Of a stretch of 39,274 bases of DNA, positions 1 to 8,573 are shown one piece after another (position 1 is the first letter of the stretch; each line of letters starts with the position of its first letter). The translations under genes and the position numbers were made by a program. Below the pieces are notes generated by a model, which ran no database searches, was not told the DNA's origin, and saw only the letters and a list, made by a program, of their open reading frames with translations. Source of the DNA: Cyclobacteriaceae bacterium (lineage in GTDB: Bacteria; Bacteroidota; Bacteroidia; Cytophagales; Cyclobacteriaceae). The stretch lies in assembly GCA_029882685.1 (NCBI GenBank), contig JAOUKH010000007.1:1-39274 (forward strand), given 5' to 3'.

Positions 1-1033
1 TCTCAATTGCTCCTGGATGTGGTCCATGTGGCACACCACCAGGATGTAGTGTAATTTGTCCTTTTTCAATATTATTTCTACTCATAAAGTCACCATCCAC
101 ATAATACAGTAGTTCATCAGAATCCACATTACTATGATGATATGGAGCAGGAATTGAATCTGGATGATAGTCGTACATTCTTGGAACAAAAGAACATACC
201 ACAAAACCTGAGGCTTCGAATGTTTGATGAATTGGAGGTGGCATATGTATTTTCCCGGTAATAGGTTCAAAATCATGAATAGAAAATGCATAAGGGTAAT
301 TAAATCCATCCCAACCTATCACATCAAAAGGATGATTATCATAAATATATTCCCACATTACACCTTGCTTTTTAATCATGATTTTAAAGTCTCCTTTCTC
401 ATCATGCGTTGTTAAGTTTTGTGGCAACCTAAAATCTCTTTCGCAAAATGGGGCATGCTCCAAAAACTGCCCAAAATTATTTCTATACTTACTCGGAGTA
501 TAAATTGGATCAAATGACTCAACAAAAAGGAGTCTATTGTTTTCCGTCTTAAAATCAATTTGATAAATAGTACCTCTGGGAATGATTAAGTAATCGCCAT
601 ACTGGAATTCAATATTCCCATACATTGTTTTTAGAGTGCCTGAACCAACATGAACAAATAGCATTTCATCCGCATCTCCATTTTTGTAGAAATAGTTTTT
701 AGAAAATGTTTTTGGTGCTGCTAAACCAATGTGTAAATTATTATTTACAAAAAGCGTTTTTCTACTGTTTAGAAAATCCTTTTCAGGTTTAAGTGAAAAC
801 CCCTTAAAACTTAATGCCTTCATGTTTTTTTCACACGAAATTATTGGAGCTACTGAACCAATTTTGGTTATTTCATTTACTACTGTTGGAGGATTTAAAT
901 GGTATATTAATGAGGACATTCCCGAAAAACCAACCGTTCCAAATAGTTCTTCCTGATACAGCTCGCCATCCTTCTTTCTAAATGTAGTATGTCTTTTATG
1001 AGGAATCTTACCTAATTGATGATATCTCGGCAT
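1..1033 (-). CDS. hmgA: Homogentisate 1,2-dioxygenase (C-terminus cut by window edge)
   Basis: Cupin-fold iron dioxygenase of tyrosine/phenylalanine breakdown, opening homogentisate to maleylacetoacetate in the cytoplasm. The ORF track misses it because its stop lies outside the window. Translated by hand from the ATG at 1033, it begins MPRYHQLGKIPHKRHTTFR, a typical start for the bacterial family. It also shows the two iron-ligand neighbourhoods expected of the family: PYHHSN followed by SDELLYYVD (His and Glu), and near the visible end HPGGVPHGPHPG (second His). About 344 codons are visible; I expect a few dozen more beyond the edge. It is divergent from an Lrp/AsnC regulator with a 250-bp shared upstream region, which suggests control by that regulator. 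Identity is seen in the sequence; regulation is inferred. Confidence 0.95.
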   Translation of the reverse strand, partial: MPRYHQLGKIPHKRHTTFRKKDGELYQEELFGTVGFSGMSSLIYHLNPPTVVNEITKIGSVAPIISCEKNMKALSFKGFSLKPEKDFLNSRKTLFVNNNLHIGLAAPKTFSKNYFYKNGDADEMLFVHVGSGTLKTMYGNIEFQYGDYLIIPRGTIYQIDFKTENNRLLFVESFDPIYTPSKYRNNFGQFLEHAPFCERDFRLPQNLTTHDEKGDFKIMIKKQGVMWEYIYDNHPFDVIGWDGFNYPYAFSIHDFEPITGKIHMPPPIHQTFEASGFVVCSFVPRMYDYHPDSIPAPYHHSNVDSDELLYYVDGDFMSRNNIEKGQITLHPGGVPHGPHPGAIE

Positions 1034-1283
1034 GATGCTATGTTTATACTTTAAATTAACTATTTTAATAGGATTTTGAAAGAAGTTTTAGAGATAGGTG
1101 CATTGGCTTTCCAAATCATCAAGCCTAGCCATATCAATTACAAAAATAATTTTCAATAAATATGATTTAGTATATTTTCTATATAACTGTATTAAAATAG
1201 AGTGTTTGTTATATATTTGATACATATAAAGAATATATTTCTGATATTATTATATTTAATCTTATTTAATAGAAAATAATTCT

Positions 1284-1748
1284 ATGAATATCTCATTAGA
1301 TACTACAGATGTTAAAATATTAGACATGTTGCAAAAAGATGGTCGAATGACGACTAAAGCACTTGCTGAGCAACTTAACCTTACTACTACTCCAGTTTTT
1401 GAGCGTGTTAAACGCTTGGAACGCGAAGGAGTAATTGATAAATACGTAGCATTAGTAAATCAGAAAAAGATAGATAAAAATCTAATTGTGTTTGTTTCTA
1501 TTTCAATTAAAAATCATACGCGATCCTATCTCGATAACTTTGCTAAAGAAATGAATGGTCATCATGAGGTGCAAGAATGTTACCACATAGCTGGTAATTT
1601 TGATTTTTTATTAAAAGTCATTTTAAAAGATATGGAGGCTTATGAAAGGTTCATTTTTACTAAACTCTCGGTAAATATAAATATAGGTAACGTGCAAAGT
1701 GCTTTTGTGCTAGCAAAAAATAAATATTCCACGGCATTGGCTATATAA
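1284..1748 (+). CDS. Lrp/AsnC family transcriptional regulator
   Basis: DNA-binding regulator of 154 residues, the usual Lrp/AsnC length. Residues about 5-55 form the N-terminal helix-turn-helix (LDTTDVKILDMLQKDGRMT, then TTPVFERVKRLEREGVI). The rest is the RAM/AsnC ligand-binding domain, with the characteristic VQECYHIAGNFDFLLKV segment. These proteins sense amino acids or related metabolites as oligomers. Being divergent from hmgA, it is a plausible regulator of aromatic amino-acid catabolism; this is inference from position only. The 250 bp between the two genes is very AT-rich, and I could not pick out a convincing TAnnTTTG promoter in it. The ATG at 1284 gives the normal family N-terminus. 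Confidence 0.92.
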   Translation: MNISLDTTDVKILDMLQKDGRMTTKALAEQLNLTTTPVFERVKRLEREGVIDKYVALVNQKKIDKNLIVFVSISIKNHTRSYLDNFAKEMNGHHEVQECYHIAGNFDFLLKVILKDMEAYERFIFTKLSVNINIGNVQSAFVLAKNKYSTALAI

Positions 1749-1967
1749 TTTCTCAAAACCTAAAAATATATGACGTGATGTTTTATAATTTCTCAATTAC
1801 TTTAGCTATTTTACGTATTGTGATTGGGGTTGAGCAAAACATTAACATTAGTCAAAAAAGTTTTTAAAAAGCAAAAAAATACTGTTTGTTGTTAATAACA
1901 TGAATGTTTTTACAAATCATAAACAACATCAATTAATAATTAATAGTGGCATATAATTAAAGTAAGC

Positions 1968-2372
1968 ATGATAAAACCTAAAGAAGATTCTAACCCCATT
2001 ACTTTTTCTCAACAAACTATATGGATAGAAAATGGAATTATGTATATACAGATAGCCGAAAATGCAGTAATTAATATAGAGGAAGCAAAAGCGTCTAGTA
2101 AGTATATGAAAGAAGTATCAAAACAACCTATTCCAATTATTGTATACTACCCAAAAGGGCATACACAAAGTATTGAAGCTAGAAATTTTTATGCCAAAGA
2201 TCCCGAACACATTAAATTGTACACAGCATGTGCACTACTTACTGATAGTCCTATGGGTAAAGTATTAGCTAATTTTTTTATGGGATTCAACAAACCATTA
2301 AAACCTACTCGCATGTTTACTGATTTGGAAGCTGCTGAAAAATGGATTGATTCTTTCAAAACAGAGAACTAA
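1968..2372 (+). CDS. STAS/SpoIIAA-like small protein (DUF7793-type)
   Basis: A 134-residue cytoplasmic protein with no signal peptide or membrane segment. Its pattern resembles the SpoIIAA/STAS-like proteins widespread in Bacteroidota: an N-terminal strand block (IWIENGIMYIQI), a helix with conserved small residues, a central IPIIVYYPKG strand, then ALLTDSPMGKVLANFFMGF and a C-terminal RMFTDLEAAEKWI helix that typically closes this fold. The biochemical role is unknown. It is preceded by 219 bp of AT-rich DNA and ends 2 bp before the convergent ric gene. Assignment to this family is by recognition of the pattern, not by a search; function is not inferred. Confidence 0.7.
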   Translation: MIKPKEDSNPITFSQQTIWIENGIMYIQIAENAVINIEEAKASSKYMKEVSKQPIPIIVYYPKGHTQSIEARNFYAKDPEHIKLYTACALLTDSPMGKVLANFFMGFNKPLKPTRMFTDLEAAEKWIDSFKTEN

Positions 2373-2374
2373 CC

Positions 2375-3106
2375 CTAGTTAAATCTAGCAATCATTTCTT
2401 CTTCCATTACAACAGCTTTTGGGAATAATATATTGTTTTCCAAGTGTATATGCTGATGTAAATCTTGTTCAAATTCTTCTAATTTAGCATAAAGAGCTCT
2501 GTATGTATTGCATGCCCACTCAGGTGGCTGGTAGTTGTTAGACAGCTCTGCTATTTTTTTAAACACATCACCTGCATTTTCATGCTCTATTTCCATAACA
2601 CGTATGGGGTTGTTTAGAGATCCACAGTGGAATGAAACTGTTTTATCTCCATTTTTCATAATATTCACCATGTCCTTCACTAATGGAAAAAGTATTTCTT
2701 CTTCTTTTTTCATGTGCTGAGTCAGTTCCTCAACAATATCAGATACTAATTTATTTATTTCTACTACTTCAGGAGCATGTTTGCCATGTACTTTAGCTAC
2801 TTTGTTAGCATATTGCAGCATTATTGGCATTGACTCTTCAACATAGCTGTGGTGTGTATTAATAATATAATCAGTTAAAAAATCTAACTCCCAACGGTTA
2901 TAATCTTGCTCGCGAGATTGCACATCATCCACATGTTGTAACTCATCTTTCAAGCTAGTGTAATTCACTTGTTTTTTATCACAGACTTCTTTTATCCCTA
3001 CATTTCCACCGCAGCAAAAATCAATACCATATTTTTTAAATACATGAGCTGTTTTAATATTTTGTGCTACTACCTCAGCAACAGTTTTTTCTTCAATATC
3101 TATCAT
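2375..3106 (-). CDS. ric: Iron-sulfur cluster repair di-iron protein (RIC/ScdA/YtfE family)
   Basis: Repairs Fe-S clusters damaged by nitric oxide or peroxide. The N-terminal DUF542 domain shows the invariant double cysteine (FCCGG, residues about 30-34) and is followed by a hemerythrin-like four-helix di-iron domain. Ligand-type residues are visible in HHSYVEE, QHMKKEEEILFPLV, EIEHENAGDVF and HQHIHLENNILFPKA. The length of 243 residues is normal. It is transcribed away from dnaE, and a Crp/Fnr-like palindrome lies about 65 bp before its start codon, fitting NO or redox control seen for this family elsewhere. The gene symbol is a family name; scdA and ytfE are synonyms in other phyla. Confidence 0.93.
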   Translation of the reverse strand: MIDIEEKTVAEVVAQNIKTAHVFKKYGIDFCCGGNVGIKEVCDKKQVNYTSLKDELQHVDDVQSREQDYNRWELDFLTDYIINTHHSYVEESMPIMLQYANKVAKVHGKHAPEVVEINKLVSDIVEELTQHMKKEEEILFPLVKDMVNIMKNGDKTVSFHCGSLNNPIRVMEIEHENAGDVFKKIAELSNNYQPPEWACNTYRALYAKLEEFEQDLHQHIHLENNILFPKAVVMEEEMIARFN

Positions 3107-3170
3107 AATTTTGTTTTTATTTGCAATGTATAGGTAATAATTAACAATTTTTATGATGTGACAGATGCAA

Positions 3171-3194
3171 AAAACATGACGTAGATCATGTTTT
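3171..3194. promoter_or_regulatory. Crp/Fnr-like inverted repeat upstream of ric
   Basis: A perfect 9-bp inverted repeat, AAAACATGA-cgtaga-TCATGTTTT, lies between divergent ric and dnaE. Its core ATGAC-N4-ATCAT resembles the TTGAy-N4-rTCAA box of Crp/Fnr regulators. It is centred about 75 bp before the ric start codon and about 63 bp before a guessed start site downstream of the weak -7 match TACATTGC. Function is inferred from position and shape. Confidence 0.5.
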
Positions 3195-3353
3195 AGATAA
3201 GATGAACCTATTTAATTTTAGAGTTATTTTTGAACTGTTTTCATTTTGTCAGAATTAGTACTGGAATAACCTATGCCATCAAGAAAATGAAAAATGGTTG
3301 GCTAATATTTCAACGATTATTAGTAATTTCATCCCTCAAATTGCAACCACTAC

Positions 3354-6300
3354 ATGTACTTAATTTTTGATACTGAAACCACTGGTCTTCCCAAGAACTG
3401 GAAACAGGATTATACCCATATTGATAATTGGCCTCGTATGGTGCAGTTGGCATGGCAACTGCATGACGAGACAGGTAAACTACTTGAAAATAAAAATTAT
3501 ATCATTAAACCTGATGGTTTTGATATTCCTTTTGCAGTAGCCAAAGTACATGGTATCACTACCGAACGTGCTAATAGAGATGGTCATGATCTAAAGTTTG
3601 TACTCGAAGAATTTCATCATGACTTAAAACGCACAAAATATAATGTAGGACATAACATTGAGTTTGATATTAATGTTACTGGTTGTGAATTTTTTCGTCT
3701 TGGAGATATAGAGCCATTGGTAACCAAGCTTGCTACCATTGATACCAAAGATGTTTCCACAGACTGGTGTGCGTTGCCAGGAGGTAGAGGAGGGAAGTTT
3801 AAATGGCCCACATTAACTGAATTACACAAAAAACTTTTTGGAGAGGGTTTTGCGGATGCCCACGATGCTGCTTATGATGTAGATGCAACTGCACGATGTT
3901 TTTTCGGGCTAATCAATCAGGATGTTTATGTGCCTGTTGAGATTAAAGACTTTAAGTCTGTAAAGTATGAAGCTCCTAAGTTGGCTGCTGCCAACTTTAA
4001 TGAAGACAATGCACTTCAGGAAATTAAAGATAGTGCTAATAACGTGCTACAAACCGATGCAGATATTGAGCATTTGGAAGATGTCTCATTTACGCATCTT
4101 CATTGTCATTCGCAATACTCTGTGTTACAAGCCACTTCTCAAATTAGTGAAATGGTAGGTGCAGCGAAAAAATTAAATATGTCGGCCATTGCTCTTACCG
4201 ATCATGGCAATATGATGTCTGCCTTTCACTTTGTGAAAGCAGCATTAAAAGAAGAAATTAAACCTATTTTGGGATGTGAGTTTTATGTGTGCCCAGACAG
4301 AAATGATAAGTCCAGACAAAATAATGGAGATCAAATAGTATTGTTGGCAAAGAACAAGGCAGGGTATCACAACTTAGCTAAACTGGCCTCTATAGCATTT
4401 GTAGAAGGAAAGTATTATGTTCCCCGTATTGATAAGGATATACTTGTTCAACATAAAGATAATTTAATTGCTACTACCAGTGGACTTTGGGGCGAAGTAC
4501 CCAATCTGATTTTAAATGTAGGGGAAGCCCAAGCGGAAGAAGCTTTTTTGTGGTGGAAAGAACAATTTGAAGATGATTTTTATGTAGAATTAAATAGGCA
4601 TGGGGTAGAGGAGGAAAACGTGGTAAACGAGGTATTGTTAAAATTTGCAAAAAAGCATGATGTAAAATATTTCGCATCGAACAACACGTATTATACAGAG
4701 AAAAAGGATGCAGAAGCGCATGATGTTTTATTATGTGTCAAGGACAGTGACCCAGTAAGTAAGCCTAAAAAGTACATTGGCAAGAGAGGGCGAGAGTTTC
4801 GTTTTGGTTTTCCTAACGAGGAGTATTACATCAAGTCTCCTGACGAAATGAAGCAACTGTTTTCAGATTTACCTGAGGCTATAGAAACTACGCAAGAGAT
4901 AGCTGATAAAATAGAAGAATATACATTAGCTCGAGATGTTCTCTTACCAAAATTTGATATTCCAAAAGAATTTCAAGATGAACAAGATAATGAAGATGAT
5001 GTCCTAAAAATCGGAGAAAATAATTTCTTGCGCCACCTAACTTACGAAGGGGCAAAAAAACGTTACGAAGAGATTACTGATGAAATAAAAGAACGTCTTG
5101 ATTTTGAGTTGGAAGTAATAAGAAAAACGGGATACCCTGGATATTTCCTCATTGTTCAGGATTTTATTGCTGCAGCTCGTAAAATGGGAGTTTCTGTTGG
5201 CCCTGGCAGGGGATCAGCGGCAGGTTCGGCAGTAGCCTATTGCACTGGTATTACTAATATTGACCCAATAGCCTACGATTTACTTTTTGAGAGATTTCTT
5301 AATCCCGATAGGGTGTCAATGCCCGATATTGATATTGACTTTGATGATGAAGGGCGAGGGAGAGTGATGGATTATGTGATTGAGAAATATGGATCTAATC
5401 AGGTAGCTCAAATCATTACTTATGGAACTATGGCTGCGAAGTCATCAGTACGAGACACGGGTAGAGTGATGGAGCTTTCATTGCAGGATACGAGTAGAAT
5501 TTCCAATTTGATACCTTCTACACCTGGCACATCAATGAAGAAAATATTTGCTTTATCTGATAAGGAAAGGAAAGAGAAATACAAAGGTGAAGATTTAGCT
5601 TTAATCAATCAGTTAATAGAGGTTTCAGAAGGTTCTGATTTAGAAGCTGACGTGTTAAATCAAGCAAGGGTTCTTGAGGGTTCAGTTCGTAACACAGGAA
5701 TTCATGCATGTGGAGTAATTATCACCCCTGACGATATCACCAATTTTGTGCCAGTAGCTACTGCCAAGGATTCCGATATGTGGTGCACACAGTTCGATAA
5801 CTCAGTGGTAGAAAGCGCAGGTCTTTTGAAGATGGACTTTTTGGGATTAAAAACCCTTACCCTGATTAAGGATGCGGTACGAATAATAAAAGATAAGCAC
5901 GGAATAGAGATTGACCCTGATACGATTCCGCTAGACGATGAAAAAACCTATGAACTGTTTCAGCATGGCGAAACAGTAGGGATTTTCCAATATGAATCTC
6001 CAGGTATGCAAAAGCACATGCGTGATCTGAAGCCAACTGTTTTTGCTGACCTTATTGCCATGAATGCACTCTATCGCCCTGGGCCAATGGAGTATATTCC
6101 GTCCTTTATTAAACGAAAACATGGGCATGAGCCAATAAGCTATGACTTGCCCGATATGGAGGAATACCTTAAAGAAACGTATGGTATTACGGTATATCAG
6201 GAGCAGGTAATGTTGCTTTCACAGAAATTAGCAGGATTCACAAAAGGTGAAGCCGATGTTTTACGTAAAGCGATGGGTAAAAAAATAATGGCTTTACTCG

Positions 6301-7643
6301 ATCAATTGAAGCCTAAATTTATTAGTCAGGCAAAAGAAAAAGGTCATCCTGAAGATAAACTCGAAAAAATATGGAAGGATTGGGAAGCTTTTGCTGCTTA
6401 TGCTTTTAATAAATCCCACTCAACATGTTATGCGTGGATAGCCTATCAAACAGCCTATATAAAAGCTCATTATCCAGCCGAATATATGGCTTCGGTGTTG
6501 AGTAATAATATGAATGACATTAAATCGGTTACTTTCTTTATGGAAGAATGTAATCGTGCAGGAATAAATGTACTAGGCCCTGATGTGAATGAATCTAAAA
6601 CTAAATTTACTGTAAATGAAGATGGACATATTCGATTTGGACTAGGAGCAATAAAAGGTACAGGTGAGGCAGCAGTAGCTGCGATTATTGAAGAGCGAGA
6701 GGAAAACGGAAAGTTTACAGATATATTTAATTTTTCGGAAAGGGTTAATTTAAGGGCAGTAAACAAAAAAACATTTGAAAGTCTTGCCATGTCTGGAGGC
6801 TTCGATTGCTTTGCCGATATACACCGAAGACAATATTTGGTAGCACCCGAAGGGGAGCAAACGTTAATAGAAAAGTCTATACGGTATGCCAATAAAATGC
6901 AGCAAGAGGCAGAAAGCTCACAAGCTTCTTTGTTTGGAGGGTCATCAGGAGAGGAAATACCTCGACCTAAAGCACCAGAAATTGAGCCATATGGTGAGTT
7001 TGAAAAGTTGAATATTGAAAAAGAAGTAGTTGGACTTTATATTTCTGGTCACCCTTTAGATGACTTTAAATTTGAATTAGACCATTTTTGTAATGCCCAA
7101 TTGGCAGACATTGGTAATATTGAGGAACTACAGAAAAAAGGAGTGGTAAAAGTAGGTGGAATAGTATCTACTTTTGCTCATCGTACTACCAAAACAGGAA
7201 AGCCTTTTGGAACACTAACTTTAGAAGATTACAATGGTAATCACACCTTCTTTTTATTTGGCGATGATTACCTCAAGTTTAAGGAATTCTTAATGCAAGA
7301 TTGGTACTTGTTTATTACAGGAAGGGTTGAAAAACAAAAATGGGGAGAGCAACGATTGGAATTTAAAATTCAAGCCATTGAGTTGCTAAATGATTTGAGA
7401 GATAAAAAAAGTAAAGGATTTGAAATATATTTTAATCTGGACGAATTAAGCTCTGATTATGTAGAGCAGCTTGATAATATTTGTAATGAATATAAGGGGG
7501 AGTGTACACTAAAGGTGAAAATTGTAGACAAAGCCGAAAATGTGACGGTAGATTTGCTATCAAGAAAGTATAAGGTAAATCCCTCGAATGAAATGATTAA
7601 TAGTTTAAATAAGCAGAATATTGACTATAAAGTTATGATCTGA
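3354..7643 (+). CDS. dnaE: DNA polymerase III alpha subunit with fused DEDDh proofreading exonuclease
   Basis: Replicative polymerase, 1429 residues. An N-terminal epsilon-like 3'-5' exonuclease (residues about 1-195) carries FDTETTG (D6, E8), NVGHNIEFD, and the HDAAYD motif expected of DEDDh enzymes. The DnaE body follows: PHP domain starting near residue 247 (THLHCHSQYS, LTDHGN), the polymerase core with GPGRGSAAGSAVAY near 616 and the catalytic-aspartate segment MPDIDIDFDDE near 656, the YAFNKSHS segment, and a C-terminal OB-fold near 1260. This fusion makes a separate DnaQ less necessary; long DnaE proteins of this kind are known in Bacteroidota. The ATG at 3354 gives the exact exonuclease N-terminus. 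Its stop codon forms the first bases of a palindromic element. Confidence 0.97.
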   Translation: MYLIFDTETTGLPKNWKQDYTHIDNWPRMVQLAWQLHDETGKLLENKNYIIKPDGFDIPFAVAKVHGITTERANRDGHDLKFVLEEFHHDLKRTKYNVGHNIEFDINVTGCEFFRLGDIEPLVTKLATIDTKDVSTDWCALPGGRGGKFKWPTLTELHKKLFGEGFADAHDAAYDVDATARCFFGLINQDVYVPVEIKDFKSVKYEAPKLAAANFNEDNALQEIKDSANNVLQTDADIEHLEDVSFTHLHCHSQYSVLQATSQISEMVGAAKKLNMSAIALTDHGNMMSAFHFVKAALKEEIKPILGCEFYVCPDRNDKSRQNNGDQIVLLAKNKAGYHNLAKLASIAFVEGKYYVPRIDKDILVQHKDNLIATTSGLWGEVPNLILNVGEAQAEEAFLWWKEQFEDDFYVELNRHGVEEENVVNEVLLKFAKKHDVKYFASNNTYYTEKKDAEAHDVLLCVKDSDPVSKPKKYIGKRGREFRFGFPNEEYYIKSPDEMKQLFSDLPEAIETTQEIADKIEEYTLARDVLLPKFDIPKEFQDEQDNEDDVLKIGENNFLRHLTYEGAKKRYEEITDEIKERLDFELEVIRKTGYPGYFLIVQDFIAAARKMGVSVGPGRGSAAGSAVAYCTGITNIDPIAYDLLFERFLNPDRVSMPDIDIDFDDEGRGRVMDYVIEKYGSNQVAQIITYGTMAAKSSVRDTGRVMELSLQDTSRISNLIPSTPGTSMKKIFALSDKERKEKYKGEDLALINQLIEVSEGSDLEADVLNQARVLEGSVRNTGIHACGVIITPDDITNFVPVATAKDSDMWCTQFDNSVVESAGLLKMDFLGLKTLTLIKDAVRIIKDKHGIEIDPDTIPLDDEKTYELFQHGETVGIFQYESPGMQKHMRDLKPTVFADLIAMNALYRPGPMEYIPSFIKRKHGHEPISYDLPDMEEYLKETYGITVYQEQVMLLSQKLAGFTKGEADVLRKAMGKKIMALLDQLKPKFISQAKEKGHPEDKLEKIWKDWEAFAAYAFNKSHSTCYAWIAYQTAYIKAHYPAEYMASVLSNNMNDIKSVTFFMEECNRAGINVLGPDVNESKTKFTVNEDGHIRFGLGAIKGTGEAAVAAIIEEREENGKFTDIFNFSERVNLRAVNKKTFESLAMSGGFDCFADIHRRQYLVAPEGEQTLIEKSIRYANKMQQEAESSQASLFGGSSGEEIPRPKAPEIEPYGEFEKLNIEKEVVGLYISGHPLDDFKFELDHFCNAQLADIGNIEELQKKGVVKVGGIVSTFAHRTTKTGKPFGTLTLEDYNGNHTFFLFGDDYLKFKEFLMQDWYLFITGRVEKQKWGEQRLEFKIQAIELLNDLRDKKSKGFEIYFNLDELSSDYVEQLDNICNEYKGECTLKVKIVDKAENVTVDLLSRKYKVNPSNEMINSLNKQNIDYKVMI

Positions 7644-7761
7644 TGTTACGCAAAACTATTCAATGCTGTCAGGTTGAGCTTGCCTGTGGCAGACAGGCTT
7701 GTCGAAACCTCATTCACAATCTATAACATTTTCGACAGGTTAACATATTAATGTAACATCA
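7641..7761. repeat. 121-bp nested palindromic element (MITE/REP-like)
   Basis: Terminal inverted repeats TGATGTTAC (7641-7649) and GTAACATCA (7753-7761) match 9 of 9. Inside are a hairpin GCCTGT-ggcag-ACAGGC (7682-7698) and a second pair GTCGAAA/TTTCGAC (7701-7707, 7730-7736), with related AGGTT/AACCT words on both sides. The element begins exactly on the dnaE stop codon. No ORF is inside. Its length and termini suggest a non-autonomous mobile repeat, but it could instead work as a transcription terminator or processing site between dnaE and trxA. Confidence 0.65.
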
Positions 7762-7839
7762 GTCATGATATAAATGTCTTCTATATTACCATCAACAATA
7801 ATTATAGAGATCTTACCTGCTTAGGGAAACAAAAAAAAT

Positions 7840-7847
7840 TATATTTG
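7840..7847 (+). promoter_or_regulatory. Candidate -7 element of trxA promoter
   Basis: TATATTTG fits the Bacteroidota -7 consensus TAnnTTTG and lies 39 bp before the trxA ATG, leaving a leader of about 36 bases. No clear TTTG -33 box is seen at the right distance, so confidence is moderate. Confidence 0.5.
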
Positions 7848-7886
7848 CGTTAGAAAGGAATAAAGAATTTTTAAATAGATATAAAA

Positions 7887-8210
7887 ATGGGAAAAACAAT
7901 AGAAATAACGGATGCAAACTTTGAAGAAGTAATGGGTTCAGAGCAGCCAATATTAGTGGATTTTTGGGCAGAATGGTGTGGACCATGTAAAATGATTGGA
8001 CCAGTGGTGGAAGAATTGGCAGGAGACTATGAAGGAAAAGCAGTAATAGGGAAAGTTAATGTAGATGAAAATCCTACAGTAGCAGCTAAGTTTGGCATCA
8101 GAAGTATACCTACCTTGTTGGTGTTTAAAGGTGGTGAAATAGTTGATAAACAAGTAGGCGCAGTACCTAAAGGAGTTTTAGCACAAAAACTTGATGCTCA
8201 GTTAGCATAG
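7887..8210 (+). CDS. trxA: Thioredoxin
   Basis: Cytoplasmic disulfide reductase of 107 residues, the classic thioredoxin size. The redox site WCGPCK has cysteines at 31 and 34. FWAEWCGPCKMIGPVVEEL precedes it in fold order, and the cis-proline region IRSIPTLLVFKGGE follows. There is no signal peptide, so this is the cytosolic electron donor for ribonucleotide reductase, methionine sulfoxide reductases and similar enzymes. It is a single-gene transcript by appearance: its own promoter lies upstream and a strong intrinsic terminator follows 24 bp after the stop. Confidence 0.97.
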   Translation: MGKTIEITDANFEEVMGSEQPILVDFWAEWCGPCKMIGPVVEELAGDYEGKAVIGKVNVDENPTVAAKFGIRSIPTLLVFKGGEIVDKQVGAVPKGVLAQKLDAQLA

Positions 8211-8222
8211 CTAAAATCATAA

Positions 8223-8297
8223 TATTATTATTTAAAGCCCTGATTCGATCATTTTCGAATCAGGGCTTTTTTGTTATATTTCATTTCACGAGACACT
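8223..8297. repeat. Direct repeat copy 1 (left flank of AbiE cassette)
   Basis: About 75 bp containing the trxA terminator and adjacent bases; a diverged copy lies at 10441-10515 after abiEii. The first 26 positions differ at only three sites, the hairpin right arm differs at one, and similarity fades after the T-run (ATTTCAcGAGA versus ATTTCAtGAGA). The two copies bracket the toxin-antitoxin genes exactly. Confidence 0.7.
8234..8272 (+). terminator. Intrinsic terminator of trxA
   Basis: A 15-bp perfect stem (AAAGCCCTGATTCGA / TCGAATCAGGGCTTT) with a 6-base loop, followed by six T residues. It is nearly duplicated at 10452-10490. Confidence 0.9.
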
Positions 8298-8431
8298 AAC
8301 TTGTGTAAGGCTTAGACACCAGTTTTTTATGGTATCACCTATTATTTTTATCGCATTTTGTTTTGTCGATATGCAAATCCACCTATAAAAACCAAAATAG
8401 CTGAAATAATCTTTCAGTAACCAAACTAATT
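8298..8431. other. Non-coding gap before the AbiE promoter
   Basis: With its flanks this belongs to a gene-poor stretch (8211-8573) that holds the trxA terminator, repeat copy 1 and the AbiE promoter region. In this middle part I see no ORF, hairpin or promoter motif that I can support. Confidence 0.5.
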
Positions 8432-8500
8432 TTTGGCAGCAATAATATTTTGATGCCAAATTATAGTTTTATACATTTGACTAATAAAATGTATAACTAT
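8432..8500 (+). promoter_or_regulatory. AbiE promoter with two inverted-repeat operators
   Basis: TTTG (8449-8452), 19-bp spacer, TACATTTG (8472-8479): a near-ideal Bacteroidota promoter. TTTGGCA/TGCCAAA (8432-8438, 8454-8460) surrounds the -33 box, and ATAGTTTTATACA/TGTATAACTAT (8463-8475, 8490-8500, two-base bulge) surrounds the -7 box. Known AbiEi antitoxins repress their own promoters through inverted repeats, so these are likely operators. The only nearby ATG (8489) lies 9 bases after the -7 element and in the wrong frame for the antitoxin. Confidence 0.65.
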
Positions 8501-8573
8501 CGTACAAAACAAACTCTATATTGACAGTTTAAAGAATCAATTTCGATCAAAAATAACATTTTCGATCTCTGAC

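Noticed and set aside
3447-3464. Strong sigma-54-like match TTGGCATGGCAACTGCAT
   Set aside because: It lies in the early coding region of dnaE, where it encodes part of the exonuclease domain; there is no gene start downstream at a sensible distance, so it is most likely chance.
6470-6892. 140-residue minus-strand ORF inside dnaE
   Set aside because: Shadow of dnaE in another frame, with no recognisable domain and no promoter.
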